This document shows, in pieces, positions 26,642-34,895 of a stretch of DNA of 64,000 nucleotides. Made by a program: the position numbers and the translations under genes. Position 1 is the stretch's first letter. The number at the start of each line of letters is the position of its first letter. Source of the stretch: CBDFLD01 sp965249005 (GTDB lineage: Bacteria > Acidobacteriota > UBA6911). Below the pieces are notes generated by a model, which was given only the letters and a program-made list of their open reading frames with translations, was not told the DNA's origin and did not search any database. The stretch spans positions 62,001-126,000 of the forward strand of contig CBDFLD010000010.1 of assembly GCA_965249005.1 (NCBI GenBank). Reading direction: 5' to 3'.

Positions 26642-29005
26642 ATGAGTGCTGCTCGGGCTGCAACCATGACCGTACGAAAGGTCGTGGAAGACCGCTTCCG
26701 ATTGAATGCCTCCGCCGATGTCGTGACCGGGGTCTTGCACATTCCCAGCCGCGACGCTGAGTGGACTTCCATGCCCGACTGGATTCGCCCAGAACTTGCC
26801 GAAGCCTACCGCAGAAAAGGATTGGGCCGGCTCTACAGCCATCAGGCTCAAGCCGCCGAACGGATACGCGCCGGCCGAAGTGTCGTCATCACGACCCCGA
26901 CCGCGTCGGGCAAGACCGTCTGTTACAACCTCCCGGTGATTCAGTCGATTCTGGAAGATGAAGATACCAGAGCCCTCTACCTTTTCCCCACCAAGGCGCT
27001 GGCGCAGGACCAGCTGAACGAGCTCCATTCTCTGAGCCAACACCTTGGCGACTGCTTTGGAGTCCATACCTACGATGGGGATACCCCCTCGGACGCGCGC
27101 AAGGCGATTCGGCAAAGGGGCCACGTAGTCCTCAGCAACCCGGACATGCTCCACACGGCCATCTTGCCCCACCACACCAAGTGGACCCGGCTGTTCGAGA
27201 ACCTCCGCTACGTCGTCCTGGATGAGCTCCACACCTACCGGGGAGTCTTTGGAAGTCATCTGGCCAACATCATCCGGCGCCTCAAGCGTATCGCGAGATT
27301 CTACGGAAGGAAGCCGCAGTTCATCTGCTGCTCGGCCACCATACAGAACCCACGAGAGCTTGCCACGAACCTGCTGGAGGAAGACGTCGACTGGATCGAG
27401 AAGAACGGCGCCCCCTGCGGTGAGAAGTTTTTTGTCCTGTACAACCCTCCGGTCGTCAATCGTTTTCTCGGTATCCGGCGCAGCTACATTCGTGAAGCCA
27501 CGAGAATTGCCGCCGCGTTCCTCACGCATCACCACAAGACCATCGTATTCGCCAATAGCCGGCTAAACGCCGAGGTCTTGCTGCGATATCTCAGAGAGTC
27601 GGTGCGCAAACACCCCTCCCTTCCGGAATCGATCCGGGGCTATCGGGGCGGCTACCTGCCGCTGGAGCGTCGCGAAATAGAACGGGGTCTCCGTTCCGGC
27701 GAGGTCGAGGGCGTCATCTCGACCAACGCGCTAGAGATCGGCATCGACATTGGCTCGCTCGATGTGTCGGTCATGGCGGGCTACCCCGGGACCATATCCG
27801 CAACGTGGCAACGGGCGGGACGGGCAGGGCGGCGCCAGGAAGTCTCCTGTGCGGTCGTCGTGGCCTCCTCCCGCCCCCTGGATCAGTTTATCGTCAAGCA
27901 TCCTGAGTATTTCTTTGAACGCAACCCTGAAAGCGCCTTCATTCATCCAGATAATCTGGATATCCTCGTGGGCCACCTCAAAGCCGCTGCCTTCGAATTG
28001 CCAATCTCCCCTGACGAGCAGTTCGGCCGGCACGATCTGTCGGAGTTGTGCGGGTATCTGGAGGAATCGGGATTTCTCTATTTCGCCGGCAACGCCTGGC
28101 ATTGGACACACGAAGCATACCCGGCCAATGCCGTCAGCCTGAGAGCCGTGACCTCGGACAATTTCGTGATCCTGGATCAAGATTCCAATATGACCGTAGT
28201 AGGCGAGGTAGACTTCCCCAGCGCCCTGAGCACGCTGCACCCTAAAGCTATCTATCTGCACGAGGGAAGCCAGTACCACGTGGAGCGGCTCGACTTCGAA
28301 GAACGCAAGGCCTATGTTCGCAGGGTAGAGCTCGATTACTTCACCCAGGCCATACGCTACACCCAAATCAAGGTCCTGGAGTCCTTTCTGCAAGACGCCC
28401 AGCCCGGACCCTGCGCGCGTTCCCATGGCGAAGTGTTGGTGAGATCCCAGGTGGTCGGTTTCAAGAAGATACGGTTTTTGACCCTGGAGAATGTCGGCTC
28501 CGGTGAGCTGCAGCTGCCCGAAAACGAGATGCACACGACCGCCTACTGGATCACCATCCGATCTTCACTGCTCGAGTCGGTCGCAGCCACGATCTCGGAA
28601 CGCCAGGACGGCTTGCTCGGACTGCTCCACGCGCTGGAAAGCATCGCCACCTTGCTGCTGATGTGCGACCGAAGAGACATCTCCACTGCCATCGGCGAGT
28701 GTGGAGAGCTGGAAGGCCACCGGGTGGGCGATCACTCGGTCCGAAGATCAGGCCTATTCGAGCCCAACCTCTACCTGTATGACAACTATCCCGGCGGCAT
28801 CGGGTTCAGCGAACCTTTGTTTCGAATGCACTCGGATTTGGTCGACCGCACGAGAGAGTTGATCCTGGACTGCGAATGCGCCAACGGCTGTCCGTCGTGC
28901 ATCGGTCCCGTTTGCGAAACGTCGGAGCGAGCCAAAGACGTTGCCGTTTCCATTCTGGACCGTCTCGGTCAATCCCATGAAGAATCCCGCGTAGCGTTTT
29001 CATGA
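26642..29005 (+). CDS. mrfA: DEAD/DEAH-box helicase with DUF1998 zinc-binding C-terminus (MrfA/Hrq1 family)
   Basis: Superfamily 2 helicase. Walker A TTPTASGKTVCYN, Walker B VVLDELHTYRG, motif III CCSATIQNP, motif VI region TWQRAGRAGRR. The C-terminal MZB/DUF1998 part ends with the Cys cluster LDCECANGCPSCIGPVCE. 787 aa. In Bacillus subtilis MrfA acts with MrfB in mitomycin-adduct excision repair. Start ATG 26642 has GGGAGG upstream. The stop overlaps the MrfB-like gene by ATGA, reproducing that operon. Confidence 0.92.
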   Translation: MSAARAATMTVRKVVEDRFRLNASADVVTGVLHIPSRDAEWTSMPDWIRPELAEAYRRKGLGRLYSHQAQAAERIRAGRSVVITTPTASGKTVCYNLPVIQSILEDEDTRALYLFPTKALAQDQLNELHSLSQHLGDCFGVHTYDGDTPSDARKAIRQRGHVVLSNPDMLHTAILPHHTKWTRLFENLRYVVLDELHTYRGVFGSHLANIIRRLKRIARFYGRKPQFICCSATIQNPRELATNLLEEDVDWIEKNGAPCGEKFFVLYNPPVVNRFLGIRRSYIREATRIAAAFLTHHHKTIVFANSRLNAEVLLRYLRESVRKHPSLPESIRGYRGGYLPLERREIERGLRSGEVEGVISTNALEIGIDIGSLDVSVMAGYPGTISATWQRAGRAGRRQEVSCAVVVASSRPLDQFIVKHPEYFFERNPESAFIHPDNLDILVGHLKAAAFELPISPDEQFGRHDLSELCGYLEESGFLYFAGNAWHWTHEAYPANAVSLRAVTSDNFVILDQDSNMTVVGEVDFPSALSTLHPKAIYLHEGSQYHVERLDFEERKAYVRRVELDYFTQAIRYTQIKVLESFLQDAQPGPCARSHGEVLVRSQVVGFKKIRFLTLENVGSGELQLPENEMHTTAYWITIRSSLLESVAATISERQDGLLGLLHALESIATLLLMCDRRDISTAIGECGELEGHRVGDHSVRRSGLFEPNLYLYDNYPGGIGFSEPLFRMHSDLVDRTRELILDCECANGCPSCIGPVCETSERAKDVAVSILDRLGQSHEESRVAFS

Positions 29006-30279
29006 ACCTGAAAGAGAAAGTCTCGAGAATCCTCGACCAAGAGGCGCCCGGTCCAACGAATCGCGCAAGACCGCGGCGCGCCAGCCGGTTGCCGAGGGCC
29101 TCGGGGCAGCTCGCGCGCTTGGTGGGCGGGATAGTATCTCGGAACCATCTGGGAACGCATCTGCGAATTCGCGCTCGCCCGCAGGACCACGGCAATCGAT
29201 ACGATAAGTCCATCCCCAAACCCAGCCTTCGAACGCTCGATCTCCTGTCTCCCGGTATCCCTCCCTCACTACGGGATCCGCGTCGGTGGTTGATGCTGGA
29301 CACGGAAACAACAGGTCTGGCCGGTGGTACCGGCACCTACGCGTTCCTGGTTGGTGTCGCTCACTGGGATGAAGACGGAATCTGGGTTGAGCAGTTCTTC
29401 ATGCGAGACCCAGCAGAAGAACCCTCCCTCTTGCTTGATCTGGCGGAGTTGATCCGCGCCCGCCCCGTACTCGTCACGTTCAATGGAAAGTCCTTCGACT
29501 GGCCGTTGCTGGAAACTCGCTTCAGAATCGCACGCCTGACACCGCCACCGAATCCTCGAGTTCACCTGGACTTTTTGCACCCGGCCCGGCATATCTGGCG
29601 AAGGAGCATGGACTCGGTGACGCTGACCCGACTCGAGCGCGAAGTGTTGGGAATCGAGCGCAAAGGGGATGTTCCATCATCCCAGGTTCCACGAATCTAC
29701 TTTGAATTTCTCCGCGGCGGCCACGCCAGTGGGATTGTCGAGGTCCTCGAGCACAACTCCATGGACTTGGTGGGCTTGGCATGCCTCGCAGGAAGAGTCA
29801 TCTCGATTTTGAACGAACCCGAGCGTAACACCTCCAGTGGCCCTGAACTCTATGGAATCTCCAGGCTACTCCGATGCCGGGGAGACCTCACATCCGCGCG
29901 CACCATCGGCGAAAAGGCGCTCGCTGCCGGACTGCCGCCGACGCTCGATTCCTCGGCCCGGATGGAGATCGCCGACCTGGCCAGGCGCCATCGCCGCTAT
30001 GAGCGAGCCACGACCCTATGGGAGGAGGTGCTGGCACGCTCTCCCGAGACGCTGCTCGCCTACGAGCAGTTGGCCATTCACTATGAGCACCGGGGGCGCG
30101 AGCCCGTTCGGGCCGCGCGGTTGACCGAAGAAGCGCTTGGTGCCTTGGAGAAGGCCAGGGCTGAGCGGCGCATGGATGGCTTCGACTATCGTCGCATATC
30201 CTCTCGGCTCAACCACCGGCTGGGGCGTCTGAATCGCAAGTTGAGTCGAGCTCGCCGGAGAGAGCAAAATCCAGGATGA
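29002..30279 (+). CDS. mrfB: MrfB/YprB-like RNase H-fold exonuclease with C-terminal TPR-like region
   Basis: DEDD-type 3'-5' exonuclease fold: LMLDTETTGLAGG (D, E), VTFNGKSFDWPLLETR (second D) and LEHNSMDLVGLACL (HxxxD). The N-terminal ~80 residues are Arg-rich and basic. The C-terminal 150 residues are helical, TPR-like (DLARRHRRYERATTLWEEVL). 425 aa. Coupled to mrfA by a 4-bp overlap, as in the characterised pair. The 3' end overlaps the convergent EEP gene by 71 bp. Confidence 0.9.
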   Translation: MNLKEKVSRILDQEAPGPTNRARPRRASRLPRASGQLARLVGGIVSRNHLGTHLRIRARPQDHGNRYDKSIPKPSLRTLDLLSPGIPPSLRDPRRWLMLDTETTGLAGGTGTYAFLVGVAHWDEDGIWVEQFFMRDPAEEPSLLLDLAELIRARPVLVTFNGKSFDWPLLETRFRIARLTPPPNPRVHLDFLHPARHIWRRSMDSVTLTRLEREVLGIERKGDVPSSQVPRIYFEFLRGGHASGIVEVLEHNSMDLVGLACLAGRVISILNEPERNTSSGPELYGISRLLRCRGDLTSARTIGEKALAAGLPPTLDSSARMEIADLARRHRRYERATTLWEEVLARSPETLLAYEQLAIHYEHRGREPVRAARLTEEALGALEKARAERRMDGFDYRRISSRLNHRLGRLNRKLSRARRREQNPG

Positions 30280-31246
30280 CCGGACGGTGATCCGAGACGA
30301 AAGTCCACGGAAGATGACAATCGAATACCTCGATGGACCTGTCAACCCAGATATGGTCTATATCCAGAACTGGGAATGGAACCGGCCATGTTTCCGAGAA
30401 TCCGAAACCCTTCTGTTCGAAGGCATGATCAAAACGCTTGCGAACCCGGTCGAAGAACACTGAATGGCGGGGGGTATTGAAATCCCCCAGCACGATTGTG
30501 GCAACAGTTCGAGAGGGTTCGATCATTTCTTGCAACCGATCGAATGCTTCCCTCCGGGGCACCAGAGGACTCCCGACGAAATCGACCAGAACGAGGTCGA
30601 CGGATCTTTCTCCGTCGCTCAGCGAGACTCTCGAGGCATAGCTCTCCTCGGTCAGCCCTATATCCCGGACGCGTTTAATAGGTACGCGCGTCAGAAGCAC
30701 CATGTCATTGACGAGCAAGTGGACCTGATAGTCGGAATACCGCCCTTGCCAGTAATCGAAGGGCCGGTGGCTCGATCTGGCTTCGAGTAAGCACAAAACG
30801 TCGGGATTCCACTGCCGGATTTGTCGCTCAATCCCGTCTCCGTTAGCCAGCTGCGAGCAGACATTCCACAGAAGCAATTGGATCGAAGAACCTACCGGTT
30901 CCCGCTCCCCATACGAGAAGGAGACACACCAATGCCAGACAAAAAAAAGGGCTCCGGCACCGTACAAGACAGTCGCGCCCCTTCTCTCGCCTCGTAGCCA
31001 TGAAAGGAACCCCGCGCTCACGGCCAACAGGCAGAGAACCACAGGCGGTGTGGCGTAGTACAGTGTCGCCAAAATCGGCACGGAATCCCGAAGTGTGAAG
31101 CGCAGGAGGACTCCTGCAGCAACCAAAATCCAATGGGAACGGATCAGAAAACGGAGCGCCGATTGCTTCGAGAATCGAATTCCGAACTGCTGTTCGTTAC
31201 GGGTTCCGTCGCTGGGGTTGGTTGCGATCATCAGGGCGCTGTCCAT
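30209..31246 (-). CDS. Membrane-anchored endonuclease/exonuclease/phosphatase (EEP) family protein
   Basis: Three predicted N-terminal membrane helices (about residues 30-110: HWILVAAGVLLRF, TPPVVLCLLAVSAGFLSWL, VLYGAGALFFVWHWCVSF) precede an EEP domain. The EEP motifs seen are LLLWNVCSQL, VLGDFNTPRHS and FVSDHRPVILDF, with DIDHIWV. The domain probably faces the periplasm; substrate unknown (the fold includes nucleases, sphingomyelinases and phosphatases). ATG 31246 chosen; TTG 31267 and ATG 31231 are alternatives. Convergent overlap with mrfB. Confidence 0.85.
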   Translation of the reverse strand: MDSALMIATNPSDGTRNEQQFGIRFSKQSALRFLIRSHWILVAAGVLLRFTLRDSVPILATLYYATPPVVLCLLAVSAGFLSWLRGERRGATVLYGAGALFFVWHWCVSFSYGEREPVGSSIQLLLWNVCSQLANGDGIERQIRQWNPDVLCLLEARSSHRPFDYWQGRYSDYQVHLLVNDMVLLTRVPIKRVRDIGLTEESYASRVSLSDGERSVDLVLVDFVGSPLVPRREAFDRLQEMIEPSRTVATIVLGDFNTPRHSVFFDRVRKRFDHAFEQKGFGFSETWPVPFPVLDIDHIWVDRSIEVFDCHLPWTFVSDHRPVILDFALSGELDSTCDSDAPAGG

Positions 31247-31332
31247 CAATACAGTTGGGACTGGCAAGCGAACAAGGTAGAATGCCTGTCGAGCTTAATT
31301 CATCCCAGTCCTAAAATCGTCGGGTGCATCTT

Positions 31333-32997
31333 ATGACATTACAACAGGGCGATCGATCACGACCGGGCGATCGAATAAAACCGAGCGATCCACTACGACC
31401 GGGCGATCGAGTTCCGGACTTTTCGCTCCGGCGTATGGATGGATCCGAATGGAAACTCTCATCTCACGAACAACACTCGTCACTACTCGTCTTCTTTGAA
31501 ACAGACTGTCCCACGTGCCAGCTTGCGCTTCCCTACCTGAGCAGACTCGCCGACGCGCTGCCGGAAGATGTACACAGTCTCGTTGGCATCTCGCAGGACT
31601 CACAGCAAGGGACCGAGGCCCTGCTCAAAGATCTCCCCCTGGGCTTTCCGGTAACGGTAGATGAGAACCTGGAAGTCTCGCGTCTGTTCGACCCGCAAGC
31701 CGTGCCGACGCTGGCTCTGCTGGATCAAAGCCGAAAGCTAGTCCGCATGGAAGCGGGTTTTAACAAGCAAGTGCTGAATGAGATAGCAGGGTGGATGCTG
31801 AAGGCATGCGGCAAGGATGAGTTTACTCTGGCAGAGCCTTTCGACGGGGCCCCCAACCAGAAGCCTGGTTGCCTGTCGCGACATCTGGAAGGCGACGCGG
31901 CAGATTCGGTCGAATCCCTCCCTATGACCGCACGTCGGTCGTCCATCGGATCCTTCGCCTCACGAATCGAGGTCGACGAGGAGAGAGATATTCATGAGTA
32001 CTGCATGGAGCTCTCCGGAGACCCCCTGCCGGTGGTTCCTCCAACCTCGACGAGAGTCGACCGGATGCTTTCGGTAACGTCTCTATCGCCCAATCACATC
32101 GTGGCCTCGGTTCCACCCAATTACGGCCACGCCACGGTCGAAAAGATCGCGGCCAATGCGGTCATGGCCGGGTGCAAACCTGAGATGATGCGATGTTTGA
32201 TCCCTGCGGTGCGGGCCGCTTGCGATGAAAGATTCAACTTGCACGGTGTCCAGGCGACCACCCATTTCGCCGCCCCGATGATGATCGTCAACGGTCCGAT
32301 CCGCGAGGAACTGGGTTTTGCATGCGGCAGCAATGTTTTTAGCAACCTCGCCCGCTCCAATAGCACCCTTGGAAGAGCCATGCAGCTGATCTTCACCAAC
32401 ATTGGCGGCGCCAGGCCCGGGGAGATCGACATGTCAACCCTGGGCAACGCCGCCAAGTTCTCCTCCTGCATTGCGGAAAACGAAGAAGAAAACCCGTGGG
32501 AGCCGCTCCATGTGGCGAGGGGCTTCTCAGCGGAGCAAAGCGCGATCACGTTATTTGCCGCGGAGCCGCCACGCGGTGTGAGCGAACATACTGCGCTGAG
32601 CGGACGGGAGGTGCTCCGCACCATTACCTTCACGCTGGTAACGGTGTGGTCGTACCGGGTCTGCGGTGCGATGTCTGCCCTTGTCGTTTTGTGCCCGGAG
32701 CACGTCAAGACGATCCAGCGCGAAGGCTGGAGCCGGCAGGATATCCGTGAGTTTCTGTACGACCATACGGGAGTTCCGGTCCGTGTCTTCCACGAAGAGA
32801 ACGCCGAGGGCAAGCAATGGTCGCAGTTTCGTGATGAAATCGAGATCGATGGAGTGACATGCTACCGCAAGTTCGCGTCCCCGGAGGACATTGAGATTCT
32901 GGTAGCGGGAGGGACCGCGGGAAAATTTTCTGCCGTACTTGGCAGCTGGGCAAAAGGACCACGCGGCAGCCAAATGGTCACGTATCCAATAGAATGA
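31333..32997 (+). CDS. Redoxin (AhpC/TSA-like) fused to an uncharacterised 'PVVPPT' domain
   Basis: 554 aa in two parts. Residues ~22-160 are a thioredoxin-fold peroxiredoxin/TlpA-like domain with the CxxC C59-P-T-C62 (VFFETDCPTCQLALPYL). Residues ~215-540 are a second domain with GDPLPVVPPTSTRVDRML, EKIAANAVMAGCKPEMM and MSTLGNAAKFSSCIAENEEENPW. I recall this second domain from uncharacterised proteins encoded near UGSC selenoproteins, and a UGSC gene lies downstream here. The first 20 residues come from tandem CGACCGGGCGATCG-type repeats. Function unknown; a thiol redox role is inferred from CPTC. GTG 31324 is an alternative start. Confidence 0.75.
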   Translation: MTLQQGDRSRPGDRIKPSDPLRPGDRVPDFSLRRMDGSEWKLSSHEQHSSLLVFFETDCPTCQLALPYLSRLADALPEDVHSLVGISQDSQQGTEALLKDLPLGFPVTVDENLEVSRLFDPQAVPTLALLDQSRKLVRMEAGFNKQVLNEIAGWMLKACGKDEFTLAEPFDGAPNQKPGCLSRHLEGDAADSVESLPMTARRSSIGSFASRIEVDEERDIHEYCMELSGDPLPVVPPTSTRVDRMLSVTSLSPNHIVASVPPNYGHATVEKIAANAVMAGCKPEMMRCLIPAVRAACDERFNLHGVQATTHFAAPMMIVNGPIREELGFACGSNVFSNLARSNSTLGRAMQLIFTNIGGARPGEIDMSTLGNAAKFSSCIAENEEENPWEPLHVARGFSAEQSAITLFAAEPPRGVSEHTALSGREVLRTITFTLVTVWSYRVCGAMSALVVLCPEHVKTIQREGWSRQDIREFLYDHTGVPVRVFHEENAEGKQWSQFRDEIEIDGVTCYRKFASPEDIEILVAGGTAGKFSAVLGSWAKGPRGSQMVTYPIE

Positions 32998-33010
32998 AGC
33001 GGTCAGCTAT

Positions 33011-33135
33011 CAGCGTCTGACCGGCGCGTCGCGCCGGTCACTTGGTAAAGTAACTGCACTGCACAGCCTGAAAAACGTGGTTCTTGGCGATTTGCTAAGT
33101 TACACATATAACAGCAGATCCGCGAGCAGTTACTG
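33011..33135 (-). repeat. Dispersed structured repeat, family A, copy 3
   Basis: Reverse copy of the same subfamily as copy 2, with terminal hairpin GACCGGCGC-GTC-GCGCCGGTC and the flanks GGTCAGACGCTGATAGCTGACC and CTCTCCAGTAACTGC shared with copy 2. It begins immediately after the stop codon of the redoxin fusion gene and precedes the IS110-type element. Confidence 0.9.
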
Positions 33136-33244
33136 GAGAGCTTCGACCTCAAAAAACGGGGACTGTTGCCCCTGAAATAGAATGGTAGAACCAAGACGCG
33201 TTTGGCTGAAAGCTGATCGCTTCTATGAGCATGCCTGCCGTTGT

Positions 33245-33621
33245 CAAGCTCGTTGAATTTGGAGGTCGCCTTTCAGATCCGTTTAGAATCGAAAGGTTGA
33301 GTCCAAAATACTAGAACATAAGCTACCTTCGCCATTGACCATTCACTTTCCGGAAGCTGGCTGCTTACATGTGAGTCCTGAGGCATTCAATGCCTCAGGA
33401 CAAACTTCTATCCGTGTTACCCATTCGTGGCAAACACCCAATTCTGAATTCGCCGGCGGCGAAACGTGGCAAGCACGTGGGGGAGCGCCCCATCTGAAAG
33501 TCGGCACTCTGAAGGTGCCCGCGATCAGCCCGAGCAGCTCCCACCAGCTGGATTGTGAACGTCTTGGTCTCTTTCATGGTTTCGTTTGACTCAAAGGCCC
33601 TGTCACGAAGTGGAGAAGACC
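33245..33621 (-). ncRNA. Candidate guide (bridge) RNA region of the IS110-type element
   Basis: Gene-free 377-bp segment on the 3' side of the transposase, inside the element. It contains a perfect 13-bp-stem hairpin (GTCCTGAGGCATT-C-AATGCCTCAGGAC, 33375-33401). IS110-family elements encode a structured bridge RNA in a non-coding end; in the IS1111 group it is on the 3' side. Assignment rests on position and the hairpin only; no guide loops were matched to target sequence. Confidence 0.4.
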
Positions 33622-34764
33622 CTATGCTTTCAAGGTGGCTCCTTCAGGGATGACACCGAGTTCGAGGAATCTCCACAGATCAATCAATAGTCTCCGTGCC
33701 AGTGCCACAATCCCTATCCGTCGTGCTCGTGGGCCTGCCTTGGCAAAGCGCTTCCGGTACCATCGACTCAGACGGCTCTGTGGCTGATGCCGCAGCCATA
33801 GCCAGGCAATCTCGATCGCCATGGATCGAATATGCCGGTTTCCAGCTTTGCTTATGCCTTGCTCACGATTCTCATTGCCGCTTTGGTAGGGGGTTCCGGT
33901 CAAGCCGGCCAGAGATCCCACCTCCTTGCGGTTTTTGAACTTACGCCATCCAAAGAACTCATACACCGAGACCCAGGCAAAATTGGGCCCAATGGCTCGT
34001 AACAGCATCAGCTGACGCACCTTCGCCACGGACTCGGTCTCCGATTCTCGGATCTTTTTCCTTCGATCAGCTTCCAGTGCGGAAATCTGCTCCTGGGTGA
34101 ACTGTAGTTGCTCCCATTGCCTCAGCAACCGACTACGTAACCCCGCCGGTAGCGGAGATCCGTCCCAGAGCTTCATCTGTTTTAGCTGCCTGGGCAGATC
34201 CCAGGGGCGTTCCCATCGAAGCCCATGGTTGGCCAGCAGTCCCTTGATCCGGTTCGTTGCACGAGTCCGCTCTCCCTTCCAGCTCCGCAGCTCCCGATGC
34301 AAGTGCCTTTCGTCTTCTTCTTCTACCGTCGGTACATGGACGACACTCCATGCTTCCCTCTCGCCGGCGCAGTACCGGATTAGCATGGTCAGCAATTTCC
34401 TCGAGTCCAGTTTGTCAGACTTCGCCCGCCGGGCCCGTCGATTCACCTCGATACTTGCAGAGTCCACCACGAGACTCTCTACTCCCACCGACATCAAATA
34501 CCGATGAATCCCGAATCCGTCCCGACCTGCTTCGTAGCACGAGACGACCCGAGTCTTCGCAGGCAATCCAAATCGTTTCTTTCCAGCCTCGATTTCTTTC
34601 GCCAGTCCTCTCAGATTCCCCGATGCTACGTCCCGAAACCGAGGCTTTCTTCCCAAGCTCGTGCTAAAAGCCAGCTTCCATTCCTTCAACGATAACTCCA
34701 TCGACATGTAAAGAATCTGCTCAACTTCGGTATACTCTCCATTGCGGGTTGCTTTGGTTTTCAT
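33622..34764 (-). CDS. IS110-family transposase
   Basis: 380 aa. N-terminal DEDD RuvC-like domain (ILYMSMELSLKEWKLAFS, CYEAGRDGFGIHRYLMSVGVESLVVD, ARRAKSDKLDSRKLL) and C-terminal Transposase_20 helix-hairpin-helix region (LLRAIGPNFAWVSVYEFFGWRKFKNRKEVGSLAGLTGTPYQSG, NRHIRSMAIEIAWLWLRHQPQS) with the catalytic Ser in that region. Start at ATG 34764, preceded by AAAGGAG. No frameshift or truncation seen, so it may be active. Confidence 0.93.
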   Translation of the reverse strand: MKTKATRNGEYTEVEQILYMSMELSLKEWKLAFSTSLGRKPRFRDVASGNLRGLAKEIEAGKKRFGLPAKTRVVSCYEAGRDGFGIHRYLMSVGVESLVVDSASIEVNRRARRAKSDKLDSRKLLTMLIRYCAGEREAWSVVHVPTVEEEDERHLHRELRSWKGERTRATNRIKGLLANHGLRWERPWDLPRQLKQMKLWDGSPLPAGLRSRLLRQWEQLQFTQEQISALEADRRKKIRESETESVAKVRQLMLLRAIGPNFAWVSVYEFFGWRKFKNRKEVGSLAGLTGTPYQSGNENREQGISKAGNRHIRSMAIEIAWLWLRHQPQSRLSRWYRKRFAKAGPRARRIGIVALARRLLIDLWRFLELGVIPEGATLKA

Positions 34765-34895
34765 GATGCTCCTTTCTCCTTTCAAAGAGTTTTTTTAGGA
34801 GCTTACCAACGGCAACCCGCTCTTCACTACTTCTTTGCTACATGGAATCTGAAAGCTGAAAGCTCAAAGCTCAAAGCTCAACGAAGGAGCCCTTT

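Larger units (their letters stand above)
33229..34816 (-). mobile_element. IS110-family (IS1111-like) insertion sequence
   Basis: Bounded by subterminal inverted repeats of the form GAGCTTnnCAACGGCA: TGCCGTTGTCAAGCTC at about 33229-33244 and GAGCTTACCAACGGCA at about 34799-34814. There is no target duplication, as expected for the family. The transposase gene is close to one end, leaving about 375 bp of non-coding DNA on its 3' side. Short subterminal repeats plus a long 3' non-coding segment fit the IS1111 group. Exact termini are not determined. The element separates the redoxin-fusion gene from the UGSC selenoprotein gene. Confidence 0.8.
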
